Part shown: positions 1-6,302 of the stretch, in pieces
How positions within the stretch are numbered: the first letter of the stretch is position 1
How the letters are laid out: each line of letters begins with the position of its first letter
Program-made: the position numbers and the translations under genes
The notes under the pieces: generated by a model
The model's database searches: none
Seen by the model: the letters and a program-made list of their open reading frames with translations, nothing else
What the model was told of the DNA's origin: nothing
Source of the DNA: Micrococcaceae bacterium UBA7136
GTDB lineage: Bacteria; Actinomycetota; Actinomycetes; Actinomycetales; Micrococcaceae
Direction: 5' to 3'
Length of the DNA: 7,759 bases
Assembly (NCBI GenBank): GCA_002492045.1
Contig: DKXC01000076.1
Location: 5,262-13,020, forward strand

Positions 1-1224
1 ATGGCTGTACGCTACCCGGTTCGCGGTGGCTTCGGCACCATTGCCGGTAAGTTCCTCAGCCCCTACGCCGGCTACCTGACCCGCTGGGCCTACTGGATGA
101 CCACCGTCACCCTGACCGGTGCCGAGGTGGTCGCCGTCGGCCAGTACATGGCCTACTGGTACCCCCAGGTGCCCCTCTGGATTTGGGCCCTAATCGCTGG
201 CCTGGCCATCCTGGTGCTCAACATGACCAGCGTCAAGGCCTTCGGTGCTATCGAGTTCATCCTCTCCTCCATCAAGGTCTCAGCCGTTATCCTCTTCATC
301 ATCTTCGGCCTGGCCCTGGTCTTCCTTGGCCTGCCCGGCCAGGGGGCCTCCGGGGTAGCCAACCTAACCAACGACGGCGGCTTCGTCCCCAACGGCCCGG
401 CCTCCATCTGGCTAGCCCTAGCTGTGGTCATGTTCTCCTTCGGCGGTATTGAGCTCATCTCCATCTCAGCGGCAGAAGCCAAGGACCCGGTCCGTTCCGT
501 CCGGTCTGCAGCTAAGGCCATGATGTGGCGGCTTTCTGGCTTCTACGTCCTCTCCCTCTTCATTGTTGTTGCCCTGATTCCCTGGCGCTCAGCCTCTCAG
601 CTGGGCGGCGAAATTGAAGGATCCCCCTTCGTCACCGTCTTCACAGGCCTGGGCATCCCCTACATTGGCGGCATCACCAACTTCATTATTCTGACTGCCG
701 CCCTCTCAGGCGCTAACGCTGCCCTCTACGCAGCCACCCGCCTGCTCCACTCCCTGGCCCACGAAAAGATGGCCCCCCAATCTCTGGCTGCCACCAGCAA
801 GCAGGGCATCCCCCTGCGGGCCCTGCTGATCTCATCCCTGGGGGCCGTGATTGCCATCGTCATGGCCATCTCGGGTATCGGAAACATCTTCTCCTACCTC
901 ATGGCCCTGGTGACCGTCAGTGTATTGTTGGTCTGGACCATGATCCTGCTCTCCTACCTGGCCTACAAGCGGGCAGAAGGCGACGCCTCCCCCTTCCGGG
1001 TCTTCGGCGGGCAGATCACCGCCGTCGTCGGCCTGATTGGTGTCCTGGCCACCTTCCTGGCCATGTTCTTCGTCAGCAACAGCATGATGACCTCGGTACT
1101 GGTTGGTTTAGGCTTCTTCGCCCTGATCAGCCTGATCTACCTCACCGTACGAGACAAAATCAGTAGCCCCGACCAGGCCTTCCAGGAGGCCCTGGCCGAC
1201 GCTGAAGCCCAGATTAAGGCCTAG
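1..1224 (+). CDS. Amino-acid permease, AAT/APC family (5' truncated by window edge)
   Basis: Cytoplasmic-membrane amino-acid transporter, probably a proton symporter of the APC superfamily (AAT family). The ATG at base 1 is an internal methionine, not the start. The paralogue downstream has the same residues (MAVRYPVRGGFG) beginning at its residue 74, so about 73 residues, including the first two membrane helices, lie left of the window. The visible 407 residues are mostly hydrophobic helices separated by short loops. Family-like stretches are GGFG.IAG..L.PYAGYLTRW near the left end, FSFGGIE followed by SISAAEAKDPVRSVR at about 147-168, and TRLLHSLA..KMAP at about 246-259. The tail, after the last helix, is acidic and amphipathic (FQEALADAEAQIK) and resembles the tail of the neighbour. 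Substrate specificity cannot be read from sequence. Family assignment is firm; the exact substrate is unknown. Confidence 0.9.
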   Translation: MAVRYPVRGGFGTIAGKFLSPYAGYLTRWAYWMTTVTLTGAEVVAVGQYMAYWYPQVPLWIWALIAGLAILVLNMTSVKAFGAIEFILSSIKVSAVILFIIFGLALVFLGLPGQGASGVANLTNDGGFVPNGPASIWLALAVVMFSFGGIELISISAAEAKDPVRSVRSAAKAMMWRLSGFYVLSLFIVVALIPWRSASQLGGEIEGSPFVTVFTGLGIPYIGGITNFIILTAALSGANAALYAATRLLHSLAHEKMAPQSLAATSKQGIPLRALLISSLGAVIAIVMAISGIGNIFSYLMALVTVSVLLVWTMILLSYLAYKRAEGDASPFRVFGGQITAVVGLIGVLATFLAMFFVSNSMMTSVLVGLGFFALISLIYLTVRDKISSPDQAFQEALADAEAQIKA

Positions 1225-1255
1225 CTTGCCAGGGCTAAGCGCCTCAACACTCCTC

Positions 1256-1286
1256 CTGCCCACCCGGCACCCTGCCCGGTGGGCAG
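1256..1286 (+). terminator. GC-rich stem-loop between the permease genes, possible terminator or processing site
   Basis: CTGCCCACC (1256-1264) pairs perfectly with GGTGGGCAG (1278-1286). Inside the loop GGC (1266-1268) can pair with GCC (1274-1276) after a C/C mismatch. No T-tract follows, so it is not a canonical intrinsic terminator. Such U-less hairpins are common after actinobacterial genes. It starts 32 bases after the first permease stop and ends 47 bases before the second start. It could end the first transcript, partly attenuate read-through, or mark an mRNA processing point. Confidence 0.5.
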
Positions 1287-1333
1287 TAGCATAGGAAGAC
1301 CACAGACAGCACACGACAGTTAGGTGAAGCTCT

Positions 1334-2770
1334 ATGGCAGAAACCGCCACCCAGCCGGACGCCCCCCGCAGCGACCAGCTCAAGCGCTCCCTGAGCCACG
1401 GCCAGATGACCATGATTGTTCTAGGGTCCGCCCTAGGCACTGGTCTCTTCCTAGGTTCAGGCGGTGCTATCGCCCTGGCCGGCCCGGCCGTCATCCTCTC
1501 CTACGCCATCGGCTCCCTGGTAGCCGCCATCATCGGTGCCTCCACCGGTGAGATGGCTGTACGCTACCCGGTTCGCGGTGGTTTTGGCTCCATCGCCGGC
1601 CGCTACCTGGGGCCCTACGCCGGCTACCTGACCCGCTGGGTCTACTGGACCATCACCGCCATCATCACCGGCATTGAACTGGTAGCCGTAGCAACCTACC
1701 TGCAATACTGGTGGCCGCAACTGCCCCTCTGGGCTGGTATCGCCTTCTTTGGGTTGGTCATTATCCTGCTCAACATCCGTAGCGTCGGCAACTTCGGCAC
1801 CATGGAGTTCTTCCTCTCTTCCATCAAAGTCCTGGCCCTGCTGCTCTTCATCCTGGTTGGCCTGGCCCTCGTCTTTGTTGGCTTCCCCGGCCACCCGGCT
1901 AGCGGTGTCGCCAACCTGACCAATGACGGCGGCTTCATGCCTAACGGGGTTGAGGGCGTCTGGCTCTCCCTCTCCGTGGTCATGTTCTCCTTCGGTGGCA
2001 TCGAAATGCTTTCTATCTCAGCTGCTGAAGCCAAGGACCCGGTCCGGTCTGTGCGAGCCTCCGCCAAGGCCAACATGTGGCGCCTGGCCACCTTCTACGT
2101 CATCTCCCTCTTCATCGTGGTCTCCATCATCCCCTGGCAGACCGCCGCCGCCCAGCTGGACGGCTCTGTTGAGGCCTCCCCCTTCGTCCTGGTCTTCTCT
2201 GAGGTAGGTGTACCGGCTATTGCCTCCATCACCAACTTCATTATTCTGGTAGCCGCCCTGTCAGCGGCCAATGCTAACCTCTACGCTGGCACCCGCCTGC
2301 TCCACTCCCTGGCCTCCGAGAAGATGGCCCCGGCCCCCCTGGCCCAGGTCAGTAAGGCCGGTATCCCGGTGCGGGCCATGTGGGCCTCTACCTCCGGCGT
2401 CCTGCTGGCTATTCTGTTAGCTGTCTTCCAGCCCGGCCAGGCCTTTGGTCTCATGATGGCCCTGACCATGGTCTGCGCCCTGACAGCCTGGACCCTGATC
2501 CTGCTGGCCTACATCGCCTACAAGGGCGTAGAAGGCGATTCTTCTGCCTTCCGTATGTGGGGCGGACGCCTGACCGCAGCCATTGGCGTCCTGTTGCTGC
2601 TGACCATCTTCGCCTCCCTCTTTGCCCGCAACGGCAACCTGGTTCCGGCCATGATGGGTATCAGCTACTTCTTCATCCTGACCATGATCTACTTTGCCGT
2701 GGTCAAGCGGGTTCACACCGGCTTTGAAGAGGCCTTTGCTGAGGCTGACGCCGCAGTTAAGGAACAGTAA
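1334..2770 (+). CDS. Amino-acid permease, AAT/APC family (complete, tandem paralogue)
   Basis: Full-length 478-residue amino-acid transporter of the inner membrane, the usual size for the AAT group of the APC superfamily. A short hydrophilic N-terminus ending LKRSLSHGQMTMI leads into the family signature G.ALGTGLFLGSGGAI..AGPAVILSYAIG (about 31-60), which in APC proteins forms the substrate-binding unwound part of helix 1. TM6-like FSFGGIE is at 218-224, followed by SISAAEAKDP. About twelve hydrophobic helices can be counted, ending near residue 457, then an acidic tail. The start is supported by AGGTGA at 1322-1327, six bases before the ATG. By eye it is more than half identical to the upstream permease over the shared region, including an exact 30-bp DNA match (1-30 against 1553-1582), so the pair arose by tandem duplication. 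Substrate not determinable. No clear promoter was seen in the 109-base gap, so co-transcription is plausible. Confidence 0.93.
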   Translation: MAETATQPDAPRSDQLKRSLSHGQMTMIVLGSALGTGLFLGSGGAIALAGPAVILSYAIGSLVAAIIGASTGEMAVRYPVRGGFGSIAGRYLGPYAGYLTRWVYWTITAIITGIELVAVATYLQYWWPQLPLWAGIAFFGLVIILLNIRSVGNFGTMEFFLSSIKVLALLLFILVGLALVFVGFPGHPASGVANLTNDGGFMPNGVEGVWLSLSVVMFSFGGIEMLSISAAEAKDPVRSVRASAKANMWRLATFYVISLFIVVSIIPWQTAAAQLDGSVEASPFVLVFSEVGVPAIASITNFIILVAALSAANANLYAGTRLLHSLASEKMAPAPLAQVSKAGIPVRAMWASTSGVLLAILLAVFQPGQAFGLMMALTMVCALTAWTLILLAYIAYKGVEGDSSAFRMWGGRLTAAIGVLLLLTIFASLFARNGNLVPAMMGISYFFILTMIYFAVVKRVHTGFEEAFAEADAAVKEQ

Positions 2771-2792
2771 GGTCTAGAGCCCCTCAAACCTA

Positions 2793-2841
2793 GAGGCCCC
2801 GCCCTCTGTCCTCAATAAGGACGGAGGACGGGGCCTCTTTT
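2793..2841. terminator. Strong intrinsic terminator between convergent genes
   Basis: A 19-bp stem, GAGGCCCCG... at 2793-2811 with ...CGGGGCCTC at 2819-2837, has one C/A mismatch, one G-T wobble and the 7-base loop TCAATAA. It is followed on the plus strand by TTTT (2838-2841) and a T-rich run. It begins 22 bases after the second permease stop and ends 28 bases before the convergent SRPBCC gene's stop codon. On the minus strand the stem is followed by TAGGTTTG, a poorer T-tract, so it may also stop the tgt operon but less efficiently. Confidence 0.9.
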
Positions 2842-2868
2842 GATCTTTCTTAGCCCAGAAGACAGGAA

Positions 2869-3375
2869 CTAGCCCTGTTGAGTTAGCAAGTCAGCCAGCT
2901 TGGCAAAGGAGCCACTCCAAGACTCCAGGGTCTGCTCGTGGACGCCAGCAGGCAGGGGCCCCTGGGTCAGCTTAAGGATAGTTCCCTCGCCCACGCTGTC
3001 CTCGGTAACCACTGTGCCCGCCTCAAACTCCAGCCGGATACCCACCAGAGTCTCAGAAGGCTGGCCCTGAGGGGTCGGCAGGGCCTCCCTGTACTCGATC
3101 AGGGAAGGCTCCCGCATATCCACAAAGCGCATGTAGAGAGGGGCCTGGAACTTCTTCTCAACCCGGTGCTGCATCACAAACTGCTGGCGTCCGCCCAGCA
3201 CCGGCTCCAGGGTCAGGGTCTGGGGCATGACCTTCCAGTCAGCCGGGCCAAACCAGCGCACAAAAAGACTGGGATCAGTAAAGGCCGCATAAAGCTGCTG
3301 GGGGCTAGCAGCAAACTCATGCCGGTAGCTGATGACCTCACCGGCGGGCAGGTCCTCAAGTTTAAAATCCTGCAT
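2869..3375 (-). CDS. SRPBCC/AHSA1-like (START-fold) domain protein
   Basis: Cytosolic 168-residue protein of the SRPBCC (Bet v1-like) superfamily, closest in look to the AHSA1 (activator of Hsp90 ATPase homologue 1-like) branch. These proteins form a helix-grip cavity for hydrophobic ligands; most bacterial members have no known job. Evidence is the opening strand and helix FAASPQQLYAAFTDPSLFVRWFGP (21-44), the central GGRQQFVM (61-68) and strand YMRFVDMREPSLIEY, and a closing long helix ESWSGSFAKLADLL (151-164). The ATG lies 6 bases after the tgt stop. GGAAGG-type Shine-Dalgarno sequence (3386-3394, minus strand) sits inside the last codons of tgt, 10 bases from the ATG. This indicates a tgt operon and probable translational coupling. 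A role in queuosine metabolism is not implied by the fold. Family assignment is good; function unknown. Confidence 0.85.
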   Translation of the reverse strand: MQDFKLEDLPAGEVISYRHEFAASPQQLYAAFTDPSLFVRWFGPADWKVMPQTLTLEPVLGGRQQFVMQHRVEKKFQAPLYMRFVDMREPSLIEYREALPTPQGQPSETLVGIRLEFEAGTVVTEDSVGEGTILKLTQGPLPAGVHEQTLESWSGSFAKLADLLTQQG

Positions 3376-3381
3376 TACTCT

Positions 3382-4887
3382 TTAACCTTCCTTCTGGTCT
3401 GAAATCTCTGTACCGGCTGCTAGCTGGTCTGCCTCCTGCTCCTGGGCTGCTACTTCAGCTGCCCGCCGGGCCTCAGCGGCAGCCTTAGCCCGCATATTAG
3501 CCTCCCAACGGGCCTGGGCCGCAGCCGCCCGCTCAGCTTCCTTAGCAGCCTTCCGTGCAGCAGCCTCCTCCTGGGCCCGCTGCTGAGCCACCTTCTTGGC
3601 GTAGTAGCGACCCAAGAAGTCGTCCCGGTAATCAAAGTAGTCGCCAGAGCCGATGGCCGCCCGGGCGTCATCTACCATCTTGACAATAAAACGCTCATTA
3701 TGGATCGAGGCTAGGGTTGCGGACAGGCGCTCATCCGCCTTGAAGAGGTGGTGTAGGTAGGCCCGGGTGTAGTGGGTGCAGGTGTAGCAGTCGCAGCCCT
3801 CAAAAATGGGGGTAAAGTCGGTGCGGAAGCGGGCATTGGTCAGGTTAAAACGCCCATCGGGGCTATAAACCGCCGCATTGCGGGCCACCCGGGTAGGGGA
3901 GACACAGTCAAAAGTATCTACACCGTTCTCGATGCCGGTGAAAATATCGTCCGGCTCAGAAATACCCAGCAGGTGGCGGGGCTTATTCTCGGGTAGCTCC
4001 TCGTTACACCAGCGCACAATCGTGCCCAGATTTTCCTTCTCAAGGGCCCCACCCAGGCCAAAGCCGTCAAAGGGCATGGACCCCAAATCGCGGCAGGCCT
4101 TGCGGCGCAGATCCTCATACTGGGCACCCTGGATCACCCCAAAAAGGGCCTGGTAGGGCTTGCCTACCCGCTCTTTAGTCAGGCGCTGGTGCTCAGCAAT
4201 ACAGCGCAGAGCCCAGAGACGGGTGCGTTCTAGGGCCTCCTCCTGGTAGGCCCGGGAGTTGTAGAGAGTGGTCAGCTCGTCGAAGGCAAACATGATGTCA
4301 GCGCCAATCTGGTGCTGCACCTGCATAGAAACCTCAGGGGTGAAACGGTGAATATCACCGTTGATGTGGGACTTAAAGTTGACCCCGTCATCGTCCACAT
4401 GGGCCATGCGTTCCTTGCCGGCGGCTACGTCGTCGTCGCCGATAGGACGGCCGTCAGCACCGGTAGCCCCGGCCACGGTGCCCATATCAATGACCTTCTT
4501 GAAGCCTGAGCCCAGGCTCATGACCTGGAAGCCGCCGGAGTCGGTGAAGGTGGGCCCATCCCAGTTCATAAACTTACCCAGGCCGCCGGCTGCATCCAGC
4601 ACCTCGGGGCCGGGCTGAAGGTAGAGGTGGTAGGCGTTGGCCAGTAGGGCCTGAGAACCAAGGTCTTTCATGGCCTCGGGTAGCACAGCCTTGACGGTGG
4701 CCTTGGTGCCGACCGGGGTAAAGGCGGGGGTGGCGATATCGCCGTGGGGAGTGTGGATGACGCCGGTGCGTCCCAGGAACTGGCCCCCGTTAGCCTTGAC
4801 GCGGGCGGCGGAGGGACGGGCGGTGTCGGCTAGGCGCTGGCCGACCTCAAAGGAGAAACTAGGATCAGAAAATTCGGTATTGAGCAC
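3382..4887 (-). CDS. tgt: Queuine/preQ1 tRNA-guanine transglycosylase with extra C-terminal tail
   Basis: Exchanges guanine 34 in the GUN anticodons of tRNA-Asp, -Asn, -His and -Tyr for a 7-deazaguanine base (preQ1 or queuine). Seen: TPHGDIATPAF.PVGT.ATVKAV (46-68), TDSGGFQ with the general-acid/base Asp at 116, SHINGD (173-178), FDE with Asp203, the GVIQG loop (250-254), GGALEKE (279-285), GVDTFDCV..TR with the presumed nucleophile Asp327, and the zinc site C365, C367, C370 and H396. The start is GTG at 4885-4887. A TAGACT -10 box six bases upstream makes a leaderless start likely. At 501 residues it is about 125 longer than the E. coli enzyme. The extra length is an acidic/glycine insertion at about 131-165, a few extra N-terminal residues, and an Ala/Glu/Arg-rich predicted helix at about 430-501. 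No queuosine biosynthesis gene is nearby, so salvage of an external base is possible. Confidence 0.96.
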   Translation of the reverse strand: MLNTEFSDPSFSFEVGQRLADTARPSAARVKANGGQFLGRTGVIHTPHGDIATPAFTPVGTKATVKAVLPEAMKDLGSQALLANAYHLYLQPGPEVLDAAGGLGKFMNWDGPTFTDSGGFQVMSLGSGFKKVIDMGTVAGATGADGRPIGDDDVAAGKERMAHVDDDGVNFKSHINGDIHRFTPEVSMQVQHQIGADIMFAFDELTTLYNSRAYQEEALERTRLWALRCIAEHQRLTKERVGKPYQALFGVIQGAQYEDLRRKACRDLGSMPFDGFGLGGALEKENLGTIVRWCNEELPENKPRHLLGISEPDDIFTGIENGVDTFDCVSPTRVARNAAVYSPDGRFNLTNARFRTDFTPIFEGCDCYTCTHYTRAYLHHLFKADERLSATLASIHNERFIVKMVDDARAAIGSGDYFDYRDDFLGRYYAKKVAQQRAQEEAAARKAAKEAERAAAAQARWEANMRAKAAAEARRAAEVAAQEQEADQLAAGTEISDQKEG

Positions 4888-4893
4888 CCTACC

Positions 4894-4922
4894 AGTCTAG
4901 CGGGTGGGGCTAGCAGCGCCCA
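4894..4922 (-). promoter_or_regulatory. Probable leaderless promoter of the tgt operon
   Basis: Read on the minus strand, TAGACT (4899-4894) matches the TAnnnT -10 consensus and is separated by exactly six bases (GGTAGG) from the GTG start of tgt. This places the predicted first transcribed base at or next to the start codon, the arrangement typical of leaderless actinobacterial genes. The position 17 bp upstream (TGGGCG, 4922-4917) is a poor -35. GGTAGG touches the GTG and is too close to act as a normal Shine-Dalgarno. Confidence 0.55.
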
Positions 4923-4929
4923 GAGACGC

Positions 4930-4994
4930 GAATGTGCCACAAACCTTCACATGTGGGAGCTTTTGTGGCACATTCATCGACTTAGTGGCACATT
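4930..4994 (+). repeat. Left copy of palindromic repeat flanking fic
   Basis: GAATGTGCCACAAA (4930-4943) is the perfect reverse complement of TTTGTGGCACATTC (4962-4975), a 14-bp inverted repeat. GGCACATT occurs again 20 bp later (4968-4975 region, then 4987-4994), so three half-sites lie in 65 bp. A shorter alternative hairpin, CCACA (4937-4941) with TGTGG (4952-4956), overlaps the left arm. A diverged copy in the same orientation lies just after fic. It sits in the divergent space between the tgt promoter and the fic leader, so it could be an operator, a mobile-cassette end or a structured RNA segment. Confidence 0.85.
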
Positions 4995-5016
4995 GGTTGG
5001 GCTAGAGGCTGAAAGC

Positions 5017-5097
5017 TTATTGAGACTGGACCCAGGCAATTTTCCCAATAAGGAGCTTAATGGGAAAATCTTAGAAGATCGTCTCAATAAGGAAGGA
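5017..5097 (+). promoter_or_regulatory. Nested-hairpin 5' leader and ribosome binding site of fic
   Basis: Three concentric inverted repeats share one centre near 5054. The outer is TTATTGAGAC (5017-5026) with GTCTCAATAA (5081-5090), 10 bp perfect. The middle is ATTTTCCCA (5039-5047) with TGGGAAAAT (5061-5069), 9 bp perfect. The inner is TAAG (5049-5052) with CTTA (5056-5059) around a GAG triloop. The last base of the outer stem directly precedes the Shine-Dalgarno GGAAGGA (5091-5097), which is six bases before the fic ATG. If transcribed, folding could alter ribosome access or mRNA stability. A convincing -35/-10 pair for fic was not found. Confidence 0.6.
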
Positions 5098-5103
5098 AAC
5101 CTC

Positions 5104-6279
5104 ATGACAGCTAGCTGGCCGGCCCTTACCTACCAATCCCACTTCTGGGAACACCGAGACCCCCTAGCCTCCCGACGCAGCCAAAAACGAAACAGAGGGT
5201 ACTTTCAAGCACCAGTCCTTCCCTGCATTGCAGAAGAAAAACCTGACCTACCAGCAGACGTCCAGGCCAGGGCCTTAGAAGCCAGCAGCGCCATGGCCAG
5301 ATTTGACCAAACCCACCAGAACCTTGGACCCTTCCCCTTCGCCTCGGTACTACTCAGAGGCGAATCAGCCACAAGCTCCCAAATCGAAAACCTGACCGTT
5401 AGCGCCCGCAAAATCTCCCTAGCCAGCATTGGGGCCCCCATCGGAGGGAACGCCCAACTAGTAGCCCGCAACGTTAGCTCTATGCAAGCAGCTATCAGGT
5501 TAGCTTCTGATCTCTCACCCCAAGCTATCCTCGACATGCACCTGGAACTCACCCGCGGAATCCAAGCTGACGCTGGGCACCTACGCCAGGAATGGGTCTG
5601 GGTTGGAGGCCAATCACCAGTCACCGCTACTTTCGTGGGACCAGCCTGGCAGGACCTACCCGACCTCCTAGAAGACCTCACCGCTTTCTTGCGCAGGAAA
5701 GACCTCGACCCCACCGTCCAGGCCGCCATCGCCCACGCACAGTTCGAGACAATTCACCCCTTTACTGACGGAAACGGTAGGACCGGGCGAGCACTCATCT
5801 CTGCTCTGCTCCGTGCGCGCGGAGTTACCCGAGACCTCATCATCCCTATTTCTAGTGGGCTCCTACACGATATTGACAGATATATTTCTGCTCTGGAATC
5901 TTACCGGTCTGGGGATGTCGTCCCCATCGTAGAGTGTTTTATTGACGCGATTGAGACCTCCCTAGAGAACACCAGAATCCTGGCAGAAGATATTGAAAAC
6001 TACTACCAGCAGATTCTGGCTAGCCGTTCCCGCGTAACCAGCCCGGTCAGGAAAATTGCCAGCTTCTGTTGCACCGAACCGGCCTTCACTGCGGCCATGA
6101 TTGAAGATTCCACCGGAATAGCTAAATCGACTATCTACCGGCTCTTAGCCGGCCTAGTTGACTTACGTTTACTGCGAGAAGAAGAAAAAATTAGAGGCCA
6201 ACAAACCTGGTCTTCCCCAGCCCTGACAGGGGCCCTGGATGAATTTTCTCGGAGGGCCGGGCGTCGCCGCTTCAGCTAG
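5104..6279 (+). CDS. Fic-domain protein with inhibitory helix and C-terminal winged-helix domain
   Basis: Probable AMP-transferase (Fic enzymes move AMP or related groups from nucleotides onto protein hydroxyls) in the cytosol. With this start it is 391 residues. An N-terminal Fic_N-like helical part carries SSQIEN (91-96), matching the inhibitory motif S/T-x-x-x-E-G/N of class II Fic proteins. The Fic core has the full active-site loop HPFTDGNGRTGR (218-229), with catalytic His218 and Arg226/Arg229, so it should be active once relieved of inhibition. About 313-391 resembles a winged helix (AAMIEDSTGIAKSTIYRLLAGL), suggesting DNA binding. The ORF stays open to an ATG at 4951. The ATG at 5104 is preferred because of GGAAGGA six bases upstream and because the extra 51 codons run through repeat and hairpin DNA. 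AGA/AGG and A-rich codons are commoner than in the neighbours, hinting at transfer. No separate antitoxin gene adjoins it. Target unknown. Confidence 0.9.
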   Translation: MTASWPALTYQSHFWEHRDPLASRRSQKRNRGYFQAPVLPCIAEEKPDLPADVQARALEASSAMARFDQTHQNLGPFPFASVLLRGESATSSQIENLTVSARKISLASIGAPIGGNAQLVARNVSSMQAAIRLASDLSPQAILDMHLELTRGIQADAGHLRQEWVWVGGQSPVTATFVGPAWQDLPDLLEDLTAFLRRKDLDPTVQAAIAHAQFETIHPFTDGNGRTGRALISALLRARGVTRDLIIPISSGLLHDIDRYISALESYRSGDVVPIVECFIDAIETSLENTRILAEDIENYYQQILASRSRVTSPVRKIASFCCTEPAFTAAMIEDSTGIAKSTIYRLLAGLVDLRLLREEEKIRGQQTWSSPALTGALDEFSRRAGRRRFS

Positions 6280-6302
6280 AAGCACCCCATTTTTCCTAAA
6301 AT

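Noticed and set aside
1108..1494. Minus-strand frame across the gap between the permeases
   Set aside because: It overlaps the coding ends of both permeases on the other strand and has low-complexity Arg/Gly/Ala composition typical of antisense frames in GC-rich DNA.
2938..3402. Plus-strand frame opposite the SRPBCC gene
   Set aside because: The minus-strand frame has clear SRPBCC features and operon spacing with tgt. This one has neither a domain nor a start signal.
4930..4994. CRISPR-like array from the repeated GGCACATT units
   Set aside because: Units are only 8-13 bp, spaced 20 bp start to start, and only two direct copies occur per cluster, with no cas genes.
4951..5103. Longer Fic reading frame starting at ATG 4951 (51 extra residues)
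   Set aside because: There is no Shine-Dalgarno before 4951, the extra codons run through the repeat and hairpin DNA, and most differences from the right repeat copy change the residue in this frame. ATG 5104 has a well-placed GGAAGGA.
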